Of a stretch of 64,000 nt of DNA, positions 20,424 through 31,977 are shown piece after piece; positions within the stretch are counted from its first letter, which is position 1; each line of letters opens with the position of its first letter. Position numbers and translations under genes: made by a program. The notes under the pieces are model-generated. The model had not been told where the DNA came from, made no database searches, and worked only from the letters and a program-made list of their open reading frames with translations. The stretch is from Lepraria neglecta (Eukaryota; Ascomycota; Lecanoromycetes; Lecanorales; Stereocaulaceae), in the NCBI GenBank assembly GCA_033220425.1, contig CM065646.1, positions 1,681,501-1,745,500 on the forward strand, written 5' to 3'.

Positions 20424-20670
20424 GGATTTTCCGGCGGTGAGGGAGGGGAGTGTTGGTGTCAGTCGAGTCATGTAGTTCTGGTCGTCAAGAAGAGAGATTT
20501 TACCTTGGACAATTTCCCAAGGGTCTGCGTCGTTAGCGTTCATGAATAGATGGTAAGATCTTCATTCAGACAACATCTCAATAACATGCAGCACAACGAG
20601 TCACTTGTCCTGTGGTCTACAAATTCCCAGAGTATCAAATGACCGCGAAACGTGCCAAATGAAACCACGG

Positions 20671-22554
20671 CTAGAGAGCCGACCCTGTCCTAATACTATC
20701 GCGACTGTCAAGAGCCCCATCTGATGTTCCATATGGCTCATCGACCCCTGTGGCAGCCTCATCTTTACCCCAGTACCCTAGCACCTTCTCGAGCCATTTT
20801 TGCATATCTGGCATTTGAGAAGCATCGGTGTTCATTGCATATCGCATGAGAATCCTGGTTGCGCAAGAGCATATCAGGACATCGCGGAGCCAACTATTAA
20901 TCGGGTCTTTCTTCCGACTGGGATTCTGATCTCGCGGCTGTGCGTATGTGTCGAGAAGCAGTGGAGAGGCATACGCTTGCACAGAGAAGACGTATGGACT
21001 AAGTATTCGGAGGCTGCATCTGTCGACGGTTTCATTGGGTTGGAAAGCAGCTGATGGTCGAAGTTCCTCCGCCGGGGGCTGTTGCGTTGTGGTTCTCCTG
21101 GAGCTCCGGACCTTTACTGCTCGACTTCAAGTATTGCCAAAAGTACGCAAAACAGCCAAAATCATGGCCGTTCACAATCGAGTCTTCCTCCAGACAAGCC
21201 ACGGTCACTTCTCCTTGCCAAGGGAACTGCAAGTTCCTTCTTCCTTCCGCCAATAAATTCTTCGTGCACCAATCAGCATGCAATCTGCCTAAATCCTTGA
21301 ACATTGCCTGTGAGCTTGCTTGGTAGATAAGTCCGGATTCGGCAGCTTCATCCGCCTCTGCGAGGATTTGAAGATCGCTTTCCATACCACTCTGAAAGCG
21401 ACCTGTATGGCGCGGCAGTTGAATTAAAGGGTCGTCTGAAACATTCATCGAGTGATGCTCCGCTAAATGTGCCCTGAATTGGGGTTCCGAGTGGTAAGGC
21501 AGAAACAAATTGCAACCTCCAAAATTGTGCTGCTCTACTAGGTGCTTCCTTGCACCATACCAGCCTTCATCACAACAGTCAAAACTCTTTTCTGCAAAAT
21601 CGCCAAGTTAACGTATCAGCAACGTCTTCAAAAGCTTCTTCAATGCCCAAAGCAGCATCACAACACCATTCGAATTCCGTGTCCGAGTTGGCATTGTCAT
21701 CTCCACTCCCCGCTCCTGCGAGCATTGTAAGCCCGACCTGATGGCGCAAATTCGGCCTCTTCGCAGTATTTGGATCCGGTTTTGCTAATGTTCCGGAACC
21801 TGCAGACACCAACTCTAGTATGCGTGACACATCTGAAGCAATACTTGAGATGCTAGGACTACTACATTGTGTCGACACCTTCCATCAATCCAACTGATTG
21901 GACACAGAAGACTGTTGGCTAGAGACATTTTCTAAAACGTTGCCATAAGGGAATGTTCTAGCGTCGAAAGACTGCATGAGTCGGTCATTGAAAGACTGTT
22001 GAGCAGTGGCAAAATCATCAAGCTTTTCGGCAAGGACTACGCCCTGCTTATGGCTACTGATGTCAAGCCACCTGGGAGATCTATCAGCACATGGTCTTCC
22101 TCATTCCGACGAGATAAGCGGACCTGCCAAATAAGTCCAAATTCAACGAGAGTTTTTGCTTATGACCAGTGACTTTTCGGTGAAACTCGCTCATGGCGCC
22201 TACGTCACTGGCAATGCGGATTCTCTTGAAGAAAGGGTTCACAGATCCGGATGAGTTGGGATTCATTTTCGTGGCTTCTTTTGCCCATCCATGGATATCA
22301 TGCCAGCAGTTCTCAGCTAGTAACGCAAGTGTGCCGAGATCATTGACTGTATCGACGGACGTGTCTTCCGGGGTTTCTCTGATAAAATTTTGAATCGCTA
22401 TCGGGTCATGTTCAAGAAAATTCGAGCTCTTCAAGGTCTCCGGAGCAGCGGAGATCCCACGGATAAGCTTCTTGAGTTTCAAGGTACCACTGATGGACTG
22501 CCCAACGAGGCCGACTATCCCAGCAACACCAGAGACCCCAGCCACCACCTCCAT
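20671..22554 (-). pseudogene. Helo-like N-terminal domain protein with Cys/His segment, decayed
   Basis: The N-terminus MEVVAGVSGVAGIVGLVGQS is the signature of the fungal Helo-like N-terminal domain (PF17111), often found at the front of NLR-type or incompatibility proteins; a helical continuation follows to about 22130. Downstream pieces include TWRFC and HLVEQHNFGGC, spaced like a C2H2 zinc-binding unit, then FLPYHSEPQFRAHLAEHHSM, and a C-terminal part ending RDSIRTGSAL. The ~1.9-kb region has one good short intron near 22090-22140 and about three breaks of the reading frame, so it is treated as a fossil. Such proteins are thought to act in self/non-self recognition and cell-death signalling. 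I am confident of the N-terminal domain and less so of the architecture after it. Confidence 0.6.
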
Positions 22555-23408
22555 TACGCAACCAAGGTGGCGCTCAGAGTAATAGGGTTTAATTACTATG
22601 CAGCTGGCATTTCGAATTCCTTGTAACCTAACTTTTTGTTCTCTTTGGCCCTTTTTTGTGAAATGGAGGCGGAAGGAGTGATCAAGACTCGGCCTGAATA
22701 GCATCCCTATCCATCAAAGGAAGTGTTGTGTGTGATATCGCAGTTAGCAACTCGCTCCTTCTGGTAGTGGTGCTCTGCCATCTGACAACTACGTAATTTA
22801 TAAAGAGGCAAAGAGGTTCAGTCACTCCGCCCCCGCCAAGCGCACCAATGATATTATTCTGTACTATCCTTGAACGCCGACTTAGGTGGAAAGATTTTCA
22901 CTCTATCCAGGGAGCGTTCAGAATACTAGACCTTGCTGTATATAATCTAGGTATTGGCACGCATCTACTAGCAACACTGTTTATTTTATGTAGCCATTGA
23001 CATGTATCACGAACATGTGAGGAAGGTTCGCCAAATTCTCGGACCATGATGGGCTCGAGACCTACCTTAAGTATCAAAATTCTTCAGGGTTGATGAATTG
23101 ATGGCCGGGAAAACCGAACGGGATTCTTCTGAATACATGGATTATTCCGTAGCTGGAACCATAATTGTTGACACTGAGACATAGCTCACGCCTCTGTTCG
23201 AGTGTAAGACATTTCACTGCGCCTCAGCGTCGGGTGCTGATGTCGCCAACGATATTTGCCGACATAAGGCGGCGCATGCGAGTTTTCATATCAATCGTGC
23301 TGGGGTCCAGACTCTTTCCTGAACGCTAGAAATGTGTGTAAAGAGTAACATGAAGAAGGCGATAGCCAAATTAAGAGTATCAATTGCAATTTCAGCTAAA
23401 GCCTGAGC
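22555..23408. other. intergenic, no gene recognised
   Basis: Divergent spacer between the Helo-like fossil and the secreted-protein gene. A 50-residue upstream extension in frame with the Helo-like start (to 22704) lacks domain character and is probably leader sequence. Confidence 0.4.
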
Positions 23409-24065
23409 ATGCAGCCTGCTTCAATTTCACCGATGACATTTTGGATGACTTCAAGCCTCCTCCTCTGGTTTTGGACTTCAGTATATGCGATGCCTCCCAC
23501 CATCCTTTCGAACGCCCGAACCACTGTATCCAACACATCTCAGCTCAGCGCAGCTGGAAGTGCAACCTGTGTTTCCAACCCTAAATGGCTACCTCCACCC
23601 CACCAAGCGTGGACACCCCAATACGACTGCATCCACGCAGTCAGCGAATTCCGCCGCGAAGCCTGGTTCAGCGACTTGTCCAACACCATCGAAGTCTTCG
23701 ACGCCAGGAGCCGTCCAAGTACAGCACCGATCTATCATCTAGATACACCAGCAAAGTGGTCCTCAATACGTGGAAGCACTTGCACGCTGACTGTTGCGAT
23801 GCTAAATCATTTTGATGCTTGGGATATTCCAGGAATCGCGGGGAGTGGAGCAGGAGTCGATGTTTCAGATATGGTGCTTAATAGCGAGCTGTTCGAGGCT
23901 GTCCAAGGTTTGTTTAGGGATTGTGCTCTGACTCGGCGAGCTGGATGGGCGTATGCAGGGGAGACAAACAGTATTGGGGTTTTCTTGTGGGCGACTGGCT
24001 CTCAGATTGACCAGGAGACTAGAAATGTCAGATTTGTATCATCAAATGTTACTTCGACCTCTTGA
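23409..24065 (+). CDS. putative secreted protein, effector-like
   Basis: 218 residues in one exon. A hydrophobic N-terminus (MTFWMTSSLLLWFWTSVYA, residues about 9-27) looks like a signal peptide with cleavage near residue 27. The mature part has Cys in ATCVSNP, YDCIHAV, STCTLTV and DCALTRR. The blocks GSTCTLTVAML and SIGVFLWATGSQID resemble a widespread group of small secreted ascomycete proteins with a GTCT...GVF(F/L)WATGS pattern and no assigned function. It stands alone in a gene-poor accessory region next to decayed genes, a usual place for effector candidates. An extracellular role is inferred from the signal peptide only. Confidence 0.6.
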   Translation: MQPASISPMTFWMTSSLLLWFWTSVYAMPPTILSNARTTVSNTSQLSAAGSATCVSNPKWLPPPHQAWTPQYDCIHAVSEFRREAWFSDLSNTIEVFDARSRPSTAPIYHLDTPAKWSSIRGSTCTLTVAMLNHFDAWDIPGIAGSGAGVDVSDMVLNSELFEAVQGLFRDCALTRRAGWAYAGETNSIGVFLWATGSQIDQETRNVRFVSSNVTSTS

Positions 24066-24763
24066 ACGGATGGCTAAAGCATAACGATGTTTTCCTCAGT
24101 GAGACCTGTTAGACGACGCTTTTAGGAAACTGCAGCTAGCCATTTCTTTGTTGGAGTACTTCATATAAAAGGCCCATGAAGCCAGTTTAGCCAGTCATCC
24201 TTTTTAGCCTGCCGTCATATTACCTTACAACAAACACCACGTCTCCACTTTCTCTTCTATATATGCAAATGATTCGTCTCAATACTTGTGCTATAGTTGA
24301 GGAAGGTCACCGTGAAGGTACATAGGCCGAGTATTGCTTTCTAGGCAATGAAATGTACTCGTACCTCCACACAGGAGAGTATTGAAAACTTACGACTGAA
24401 TAGCTGTGGGTATGTGTTACATGGAAAAACGAAGAAGGTTGACACGCAGACAACATTTCTAACAACACTCACGCAGCTGGTGTGAGACTTCGTCCTATAA
24501 TAACTCTTCCTCCCCACAACTTTCTAGCACTTCCAACTCTTCCCGAGTTCTTCATCATCTCTTTGAGTTGAGTCCCATCCATTTCGACAAACTCAATTAT
24601 CCTCCCGTTCCAGTAGCAGAATCTGCTTTAGTGCAGTCAGCACCATGTCTACCAGCGAGCACTGGACATCCATTATCAACACAGGCCCTTGTCGTCTCTC
24701 GGTATACACCACCTTTCGCATCCAACGACTGATAGCAACCCTTTCAGAGTGCATCTCTTGAAC
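24066..24763. other. intergenic, no gene recognised
   Basis: Spacer with short random open frames. The last 250 bp are pyrimidine-rich and probably form the leader of the next gene. Confidence 0.4.
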
Positions 24764-26122
24764 ATGCCTAGACGTATCATTTGCTCCCGATGCGAACATT
24801 TCAAAACCTCGTGTCCACGCAAGCATCTAGGAATCTGCAAAAACTGTTGGATCGAGTCCGCAGAGCGCAGCAAGGACCCTCGTTGGATCGTGTCCATCCA
24901 GCGAGGAAAAAACCGACGTGAGGAGGAACAACGTGAAAAGAAGCAACAGATAGCGTTAGAGAAGCGATGTTCTTGCCTTGCCGAGACCACCATACCCCTT
25001 TTCCGCTTTCCCTTGGAGATCTGAAACATGATCTATGAGGCTGTGTTTCAGAATCCGACAGGTTTAGTTGCACCAGATCCGACACGCACACGTCGTCAGC
25101 ATGGTCGAGAACTGACCGATCGGACCATAAACGCCGGTCTAGCACTTTTGAAAACGTGCCAACAGGTCCGTGAGGAAGCTACTGCTGTCTTGTACGGCAG
25201 CACCATCTTTTACTTCGACGATACTCAACATGAGAAGGAAAGATTCCAGATCGAAGTCTCAGATCATTGTCACTATTGCCAGAGAGAGACATGGGATCGC
25301 AGCTCGGGCGGGGGCGTCCTGTTCCGTCATATCTGCTGGGATGCTCGTAACGGCAAGCATCACATCGACATTCCCCAATGCGACTTCGTAACAATGCATG
25401 ACTGGCTATCAACCATCGGAGAGCGAAATCGACTAAAACTCAAACACCTCCAACTTTGTTTCTATGGTTCTCAATTCGCTGAGGTTATTGGCGAAAACCA
25501 TCCAGGAGGTCAAGAGGGCAGACCGTCGCCCGTCGGCGGTGACCTACTCGAAAAGGCATTGAAGCTGCCAGCGAGCGGGCACAATCTGGACACCATTAAG
25601 ATATCTTTGGAAATGTCCATCGAGGACTTCTCAGTTTATCAGACGTCACCATGGCTTCAAGTTCTCTCGGAAGCCTTCATGCAGCTCTTTGCAATCGGGT
25701 CCGAAGACCGCCTGAAGAAAACCTTCTCAGGCGTCCAGGGTATCAGAAAACCGGACTGCGCTGAGCTCGAAAAATTGTACGTCTTTGGAGAGTCGAATGG
25801 AGAGAACGTTGATATGGTGGAGGATGCGCATAGCAGTCTCGGTCAAGTCAAGTAGCTGATGGAATCTGGATATGCAACACGCCAGAAACTTGGAGTCCCT
25901 TATCCTTGGTCTGTAGACGTCTACATCGACCAAGAAGAGCATTCGATGCGGGAACCTCGCAATATAGGCGAATGGTTGGTGAATGCGCCGCCCTCAGCTA
26001 AGGAGATACTGGAATTATTCAGGCGCGGTTCCCAAGCTTCTGCATTACTTTGCACTCTTTTTCCGCGTCGTCTTTGGTCAATCAAAGCGGTAGTCTCGAT
26101 CTCGGCCATATTTCAAGCCTGA
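24764..26122 (+). pseudogene. 2EXR/F-box-like fungal protein with two premature stops
   Basis: One continuous frame from MPRRIICSRCEHFKTSCPRK through a basic, Cys-containing N-terminus (CSRC, CPRKHLGICKNC) to the typical FRFPLEI-x-NMIYEAV start of the fungal 2EXR/F-box-like fold. It continues with LALLKTCQQVREEATAVLY, KLKHLQLCFYG and VDVYIDQEE. Two in-frame stops interrupt it: TGA at 25022-25024, where the family has Arg (CGA to TGA), and TAG at 25853-25855, after which the protein-like frame goes on to 26122. Both fit C-to-T changes. Full length would be about 452 residues. Such proteins are common multigene-family members of unknown role. An intron over the first stop is not credible because the motif is contiguous. 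Confidence 0.6.
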
Positions 26123-26811
26123 TTATCGCCCGACAGCGATCTCAGCTCGAGCCATTCTTTTCCCTGCTCTAGATTGCGGGGCCAGCGGTAGTTGCATTTT
26201 CGGTTTATGGATGAAGTGGATGGCACTGTCTTAAAGAAGCGAGAATTCGTTGATATCGACTTTGTCGTTATCTCGACAGTCAAATATCGAATCGATAGAT
26301 GACGGTTGATTCGTTCAACTACCTGCCAAAGCTGCGATCATTCTCGTTTCTTGTGATGTAGATAAATCACGTTCTTTTTACAGCGCCTGAGTACTGGCCC
26401 CTCAGTGGCTTTTGCGAAGGAACCTCGACCTAACTGGCCAGTAGAGTCACTCATTTACTGGGAAATGCGTCGATGTCCATGAGAATAAGTGCTAGGCCTT
26501 TCATAGTCTTGGAGGACAAATCGGTATGTGTGAGCGCATAGGAAAGATTTCCATCTATTAAATGCCGCTTCCAAAGCCCTGAGATTGAATTGGATCTAGG
26601 TCATATTCGATTCCGCACTCAACCCGAGCAAGGTCGAGTATGTGCCTGGTATGTGAAGACGAAAGTATCACAATAGCTCCGTAAATGAGACTGGGATTCA
26701 GACTCGAATGCCACAAGCATTGGGATACGTCAAAGACGCGAGCTCTTTGTGTTGACAGGAGCGATATTTAGTATCAGGTGGCTATCAAACAGCACTTCGT
26801 TCACTGAATAA
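26123..26811. other. no gene recognised
   Basis: Spacer between the 2EXR/F-box-like copy and the 3' end of the NLR fossil. No coding signal seen. Confidence 0.4.
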
Positions 26812-29800
26812 CTATCTCGATAAGCGAAGGGCTTTTCTCATCATGTCTCGAAGCCAAGGAAGACCCGTATGGATGCGAGGTTCGTCCAGATGAGTTATGC
26901 ATCCTCCATTCCGTAGTAGCAGCTCCGCTTTTTTCGAACTTGGGCGAGGATCACTTTCAGCAGTCGTATGATGGAATCCTGAAGCTCCAAAGGCAATGTC
27001 CAAAGGCGTCCGCCCGTGTTCATCTAGGGTGTTGACATCCGCATCATATTTGAGAAGCAGCTTGATAAGGGCAGTCGGTGCAAGGTGCAGTGGCTTGCAC
27101 GCATAGCCTCTTCCTGTCGTGATTTCCGAGTCAGGGTTCTGTCCGTACTCCAGGAAGACTTCCACTAGCTTGAGTAAGCTAGACGAAATGCTAGAACTTT
27201 CTTCCCCACCGATGCCAGGCCAGCACTAGTGGAAGAGCAATTGGAAAGGTGTGCTGCCCTGGAAAATATTGTTGTGTCCTATGCCATAGGTTATCAGGAG
27301 GCTGGCCATTTGTGTAAGGTCATGGGGCCTTTCGAAGAATTGCACTCCATGATCGTAGTTTGAAGTTATTGATGCTTCGGTAAGGGTGGCCTTAGCGACG
27401 CAATGAGGTAAGGACTTTCCACTCCCTCGCACTAGCCGAAGGTCTGCCTGTAGCTTCTCTGCTATGTAGAGGCGAAGGTTCGCTACTACGGCGAATGTGA
27501 GGACTGAATCGATTGGATAGTATGTGCCGTAGTGTTTGTGGAGGTGCTTGATGGAAGTGAACTTCATGACCTGGTCGTCAATTCTATCTAGGAACGCTTG
27601 TTGACTCGAGCCAGTAGAGACCTCAGCAAGATCGGCGTTCGTCTTGAGGTCTCGCCAAAAGATGTGAGGTTCTTGATCTTTTGAAGAGAGATACGTGAAT
27701 CTCGATGAGGCTAGCATCGCTGTTATGAACCTACTGAGAAACGTATGTCCGTTTTCTGTACTGATTGCTGGCGTTGCGGAAGCCATTTGGACAGGGATTC
27801 CGGCCTGCTTACAAAGTTTTGTACAATCTCGGGCACAAATTGCACGGTAGGATTCTCTGACCCGTCGACAACGTCACTCAAGCCTCGGCAAAGGCCCATC
27901 AATTCGCGTCCGACCATTTGTAGCTCACTTGATGTGGGCAACTCTAATGGGATCTGGACCACGCAGTCTTCAATTGTGTCAAATGAAGCATAAGCAAGCG
28001 CCGCAATAAAATCAGAAAGGCCCAACCAAGTCTTCGAGCGCCGGACAATTTCCAGCATGTTGAAAACCCTCTCACCGTGAATTGCATCAACGTCCCCAAA
28101 GATGGCATCGTACATATTGGATATATCCTGAGGTGTAGTATAAATTCTCGTCTTAAGTTCTCCAAAGTTACCCCCGTTCGATTCACCGCACATCACAGAC
28201 TGAACAACCAGCTGGGCCCACAAGAAGCTCCCTTGTGCTCTGTCTACGATTTCTCGTGCCAAGATCCCGGCTCCCGGATACGAATCCCTGCGATGGTCCA
28301 ACTCCAGACGCTCATTGACAGAATCCTTAATATCTTGCTGGGGTTGATCTTGAATTCTGAACCAGGCGCTGATATCAAGCATCTGATCTAGCGACAACGA
28401 TGGGCGGCTAGAAAAGCAGACTTGTACTTGTGTAGCGGCGGTGGCCGGCACTCCGAGTATTGAACGAAGAAATTCCACGATGACTTCTACTGAGCCCTCG
28501 TACTCATCCAGAGCATCAATGAAGAGACATATATGGACTAGATTCCTGCTCTGCTCAAGTATCACTTCGAATACGAGTTCCAGGCTAGCAAGAGACCAGA
28601 CATTTCGTTGGAGCCAGATCTGGTTCAGATAGATTGGCAGGACGCTCCCTTGAAGCTATGGGCTTTGTTTGAGAATTTGACAGAGGACACTACCGAGCAG
28701 GCCTTCAAAAGATCTCTGTAGAGGCGTACCACTGTTCCAAAACTAGAAATCGGCAACGATGTTCGTGCGAGAGGGTTGCCGCAGTTTCAATAGCTCCAAT
28801 GTTTTAGTATTACGGTATATGAACTTCGTCAACGTCGACTTGCCGGATCCTGGTATGCCATTGATCCAATAGATTCCATGGCTCTGCGACAACCAGGATG
28901 CAAAACCAAGGTGCTCTCCCTCTCTCTCAAATCCAGTGAACACTTCTTCCGTACGGCTTAGCAACGGTCTCGTGCCGATATCTCATATCAAGACTCTCCA
29001 CAATTTTCTTTCCTATGAGACACTGTTAGCAGTTGTAGCCAATATCGAATGGAAAGCTTACTGATGTCCGCATGATTGATTTCTTCCTCTTCAAAGGGTT
29101 CTTCCGCAACGCTCACGTCAAGATCCTTACACACCGGGTCCTCGACAGCGGTATCCATAATCTCTGTGGGGCCATTCCTCAAGTCTAGTACCTCGTCCTT
29201 GGATGAAATCATGTTAATCTCATCGCTCAGCGCTATATCGTGGGCTTGATCCACATGCTGGATAGGAGGCTGAGCGGTAATTTCCTCATCCAAATTATGA
29301 ATTTCTGAGTGCCGAGCGTAACCAATGGTTCCCCAGTCAAAATCTCGCTGATGTCATCAAGGTGAGACACGATCTTGGCATAAGTTGAGTCATCCTCTGC
29401 GCATTTCACCATGTTCGAATGATCCTCGTTCACCGGGATAACGTAACGGGATTGAGGCCCGATTGAGACTGCTATCGCGGACGATTTGTCTCCTAAAATT
29501 TCAAAGGGACCAGTACGCGTCCACTGCCCCGCCGGAGAAAGCTAGGTGGACATAAGTATTCAGGTCTGCATAGAATTTCGAAAGACTCGCCTCTGTAGTA
29601 CGTGATCGCATTGACTCGTATGCGGACACAATGCGTATATATTTCAGGAACGCAATATTACTGAACTGCTAGTCTAATTCAGAAAGAAATGGTGATTCCG
29701 GAGATATTCTGGCGATCAATGACTCTTTGGTTGTCCATGCACCATTGACCGCAGATGGGACGTGTGCATTCCCTTGTTCGGAACACCAAGAAGTATGGCC

Positions 29801-30494
29801 CCTTTCACAAAGCCCAACATGGATTGTTCGATTTGGTCACCATTGGCTAAGAGTATCAAAGCCTTTTTCAACACGATACCTCCCAAACTATGAGCCAGAA
29901 AGATTAAGGATTTTGTAGAAGGAGAGCCTATGCCAACGCTCCTCAATGCATCTACAAGAGAAATTGCGATATCGTCCACAGTCTGGATGGATTCGCTTGC
30001 CACCAGCTGCGTGTTATATCCGTAAATGACGCTTCGAGCTTGTGGCATGTCTTTTGGTAGTTGATCCCGAAGCCACATGAAGTCATCATCTCCTCGATGT
30101 TTCCAAGAACCAAAAGGGTAGCTGCCTAGAGCAGAGATAGCGATGCAGCTGGAACGCGTTTATAATTCAGCTCACAACATCCCGGCGTACAGCACGAAAC
30201 TTACTCCAGAGTATGAATATTCCTTTCCGGATCATTGAGGGTCGTGAATTCCAGCAAATGCACATCCACAATGACATTGCGCTCATAACCCATATCACGT
30301 GTGGGTAACACCCATTCATCTTTCTCGTTGTCGAATGCAGCCGGTAAGTTCTGACACATCACAGTGGCAGTCTTTGTCGTGGGCCTCTCGCGAGTGCTCA
30401 GGCTCGATGCTAATGAGCAGATTTTGATGTTACCAGAAGGGTCTAGACCTTGTCCAATGCTCGACAAGAAATGGACCGTCTGGAGACGGTCCAC
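26812..30494 (-). pseudogene. NLR/STAND protein fossil: alpha/beta-hydrolase, NACHT, ankyrin
   Basis: Reading down the minus strand from MDRLQTVHFL at 30494: an alpha/beta-hydrolase (SesB/lipase-like) domain with the conserved entry ALGSYPFGSWKHRGDD, MWLRDQLPKDMPQARSVIYG and the nucleophile motif LIFLAHSLGGIVLKKAL; the linker TGPFEILGDKSSAIAVSIG; a NACHT NTPase with Walker A INGIPGSGKSTLTKFIY and Walker B CLFIDALDEYEGS; a helical region; and at least one ankyrin repeat (LLLKYDADVNTLDEHGRTPL). Fungal NLRs of this layout act in non-self recognition and programmed cell death. The first intron (near 30120-30210) is well formed. The whole ~3.7-kb gene carries roughly six or more breaks and is treated as a fossil; the domain order remains easy to read, so decay is not very old. 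Confidence 0.8.
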
Positions 30495-31347
30495 ATAGGG
30501 GGGAAGCTTACCATAGAAACCAGTATCATAATTGATGCTAATCTTACGATGATAGTGGAGTTGGCCATGAAGTCAGATCGAAAAATAGGCGCGATAGTAC
30601 TTCGCGTCAAGACGGAATCAGACACGCCTTCCTTCAAACCGTCCCTTCTCTCTCCATCATTTTCATCACCAAAAGTACAAGACTTATGGAAGATTGTTAG
30701 CATCCCTTTGTGCTCTAAATCCCATTGCTATCAGAGATATCATTCCGGTTTTTCGCAGAGACTATTGTTTCATTCTTTTGCTGCGATTAGCATAACCGTT
30801 GCATCGTCTTTCCATTGTACCCACTGAATCAGCAATCTTCTTACTTGAGAACCAACCAACATACCAGAGAGGTTTTGAATCAGTCACACTTTCCAAGAAT
30901 CCTATCGCAGCGACATTTCAGATCGGGAGCTTGAGGAAGATGCCAACGACGAGGACTCTGATACTGAAAGTGTAGAGACGGTGGTTTCAAGGAGCTGAAT
31001 GGACCTGGAGACGCTTTGGCTGGTTCTAGGAAATTACATTCCTTTGAAGATTTTCCCGCAAAACCTGACGTTCTCTAAGTATCCCCGTCAGAAAAATGCG
31101 TAGGGGATCATAAGCTTCGTTATACATTTATACGTTGTTGCTGCAAAACCTCTGCTAGGAGGTTAACGAGGGATCATCGCAGCAAGTCACGAAGATACAA
31201 CATTGTCACTACCATGCTCATTGACGGATCGAAGTATTTTTCTGATCGTGAATCTCCATTCCATCTACTAATCTCATACAAAAACATTCAGCACGCAAGT
31301 CGATCCACTACCAAATTGACACCAGCTTTTAGCCAATCCTTCCCACC
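30495..31347. other. intergenic, possible short acidic ORF
   Basis: Upstream region of the NLR fossil. A plus-strand frame near 30893-30999 encodes an acidic tail (ELEEDANDEDSDTESVE) but no upstream exon was found, so it is not called. The rest is featureless. Confidence 0.3.
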
Positions 31348-31977
31348 TCACTTCTCGGCAACTTCAAAGAGAACATCAAACGCCTTGGCTTTCTCACGCA
31401 CAAACACCACATTCATGTAAGGGGTGTTGACCTGCTCAACCCCATTTTCCTTGTCCTCGTCCTCGTCCTCACACTCCTCTTCCTCTATGACGTCCCGAAC
31501 ATACCGCACCTCACTAACAGCATGCAAAGTCCTGCAGGAATCAGATCAGCCTAAGCCCAACCAGCCACCACTCTCAAGAGACACTTACCAACCCTCCCAT
31601 ACACCTCCCTTCCCAGCGACATCCATCAAGAACTCCGTCACATCATGCGGCAGCCCAAACACATTCTCGTTCATCTTCTGAACCTTCGCTTGCGAGATGG
31701 CGATGCCGCCCCGCTCAGGTTTGACCGTCTGCCATGTTCGAGTCTTGTTTCTCTTGGGGCTGTCGCTGTCACTGTTTGGGGAACTGTCACAGCTAGAGGG
31801 GCTGCCGCTGCTTGGAGATTTGCGGACTTGAATCAGGCGGGCTTCTGTTTCTGGTATTTGGATTTGGGGCAGAGTGGGAGTAGGACGTGCGGGCTTGGAA
31901 TGGGGAAGGAATGGTTTTTGGGTTGGGACGATTGGGGTGGAGGCTGAGGTCAGCAGGCTGGGGCGGAAGCCGTGCAT
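31348..31977 (-). CDS. W-x9-I/EGW-LHA family protein, remote copy B5 with N-terminal extension
   Basis: Two exons, 31977-31589 and 31531-31348, 190 residues, 57-bp intron. Residues 1-44 are an added Pro/Ser/Thr-rich extension. ETEARLIQVRKS then corresponds to the MEARLI start of the array copies, followed by a Ser/Asp linker. RTWQTVKPERGGIAISQA gives W-x9-I, VAGKGGVWEGW ends exon 1, and the Trp codon is split TG|G exactly as in the array. Exon 2 is TLHAVSEVRYVRDVIEEEE, an acidic insert (DEDEDKE), then YMNVVFVREKAKAFDVLF. It sits 11 kb from the array beyond three decayed genes. The frame and both splice sites are intact. Function unknown; the longer form may represent the ancestral or least-reduced member. 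Confidence 0.7.

Noticed and set aside
30450-30827. 125-residue plus-strand ORF over the start of the NLR fossil
   Set aside because: Antisense to recognisable hydrolase-domain sequence and without its own family signature.
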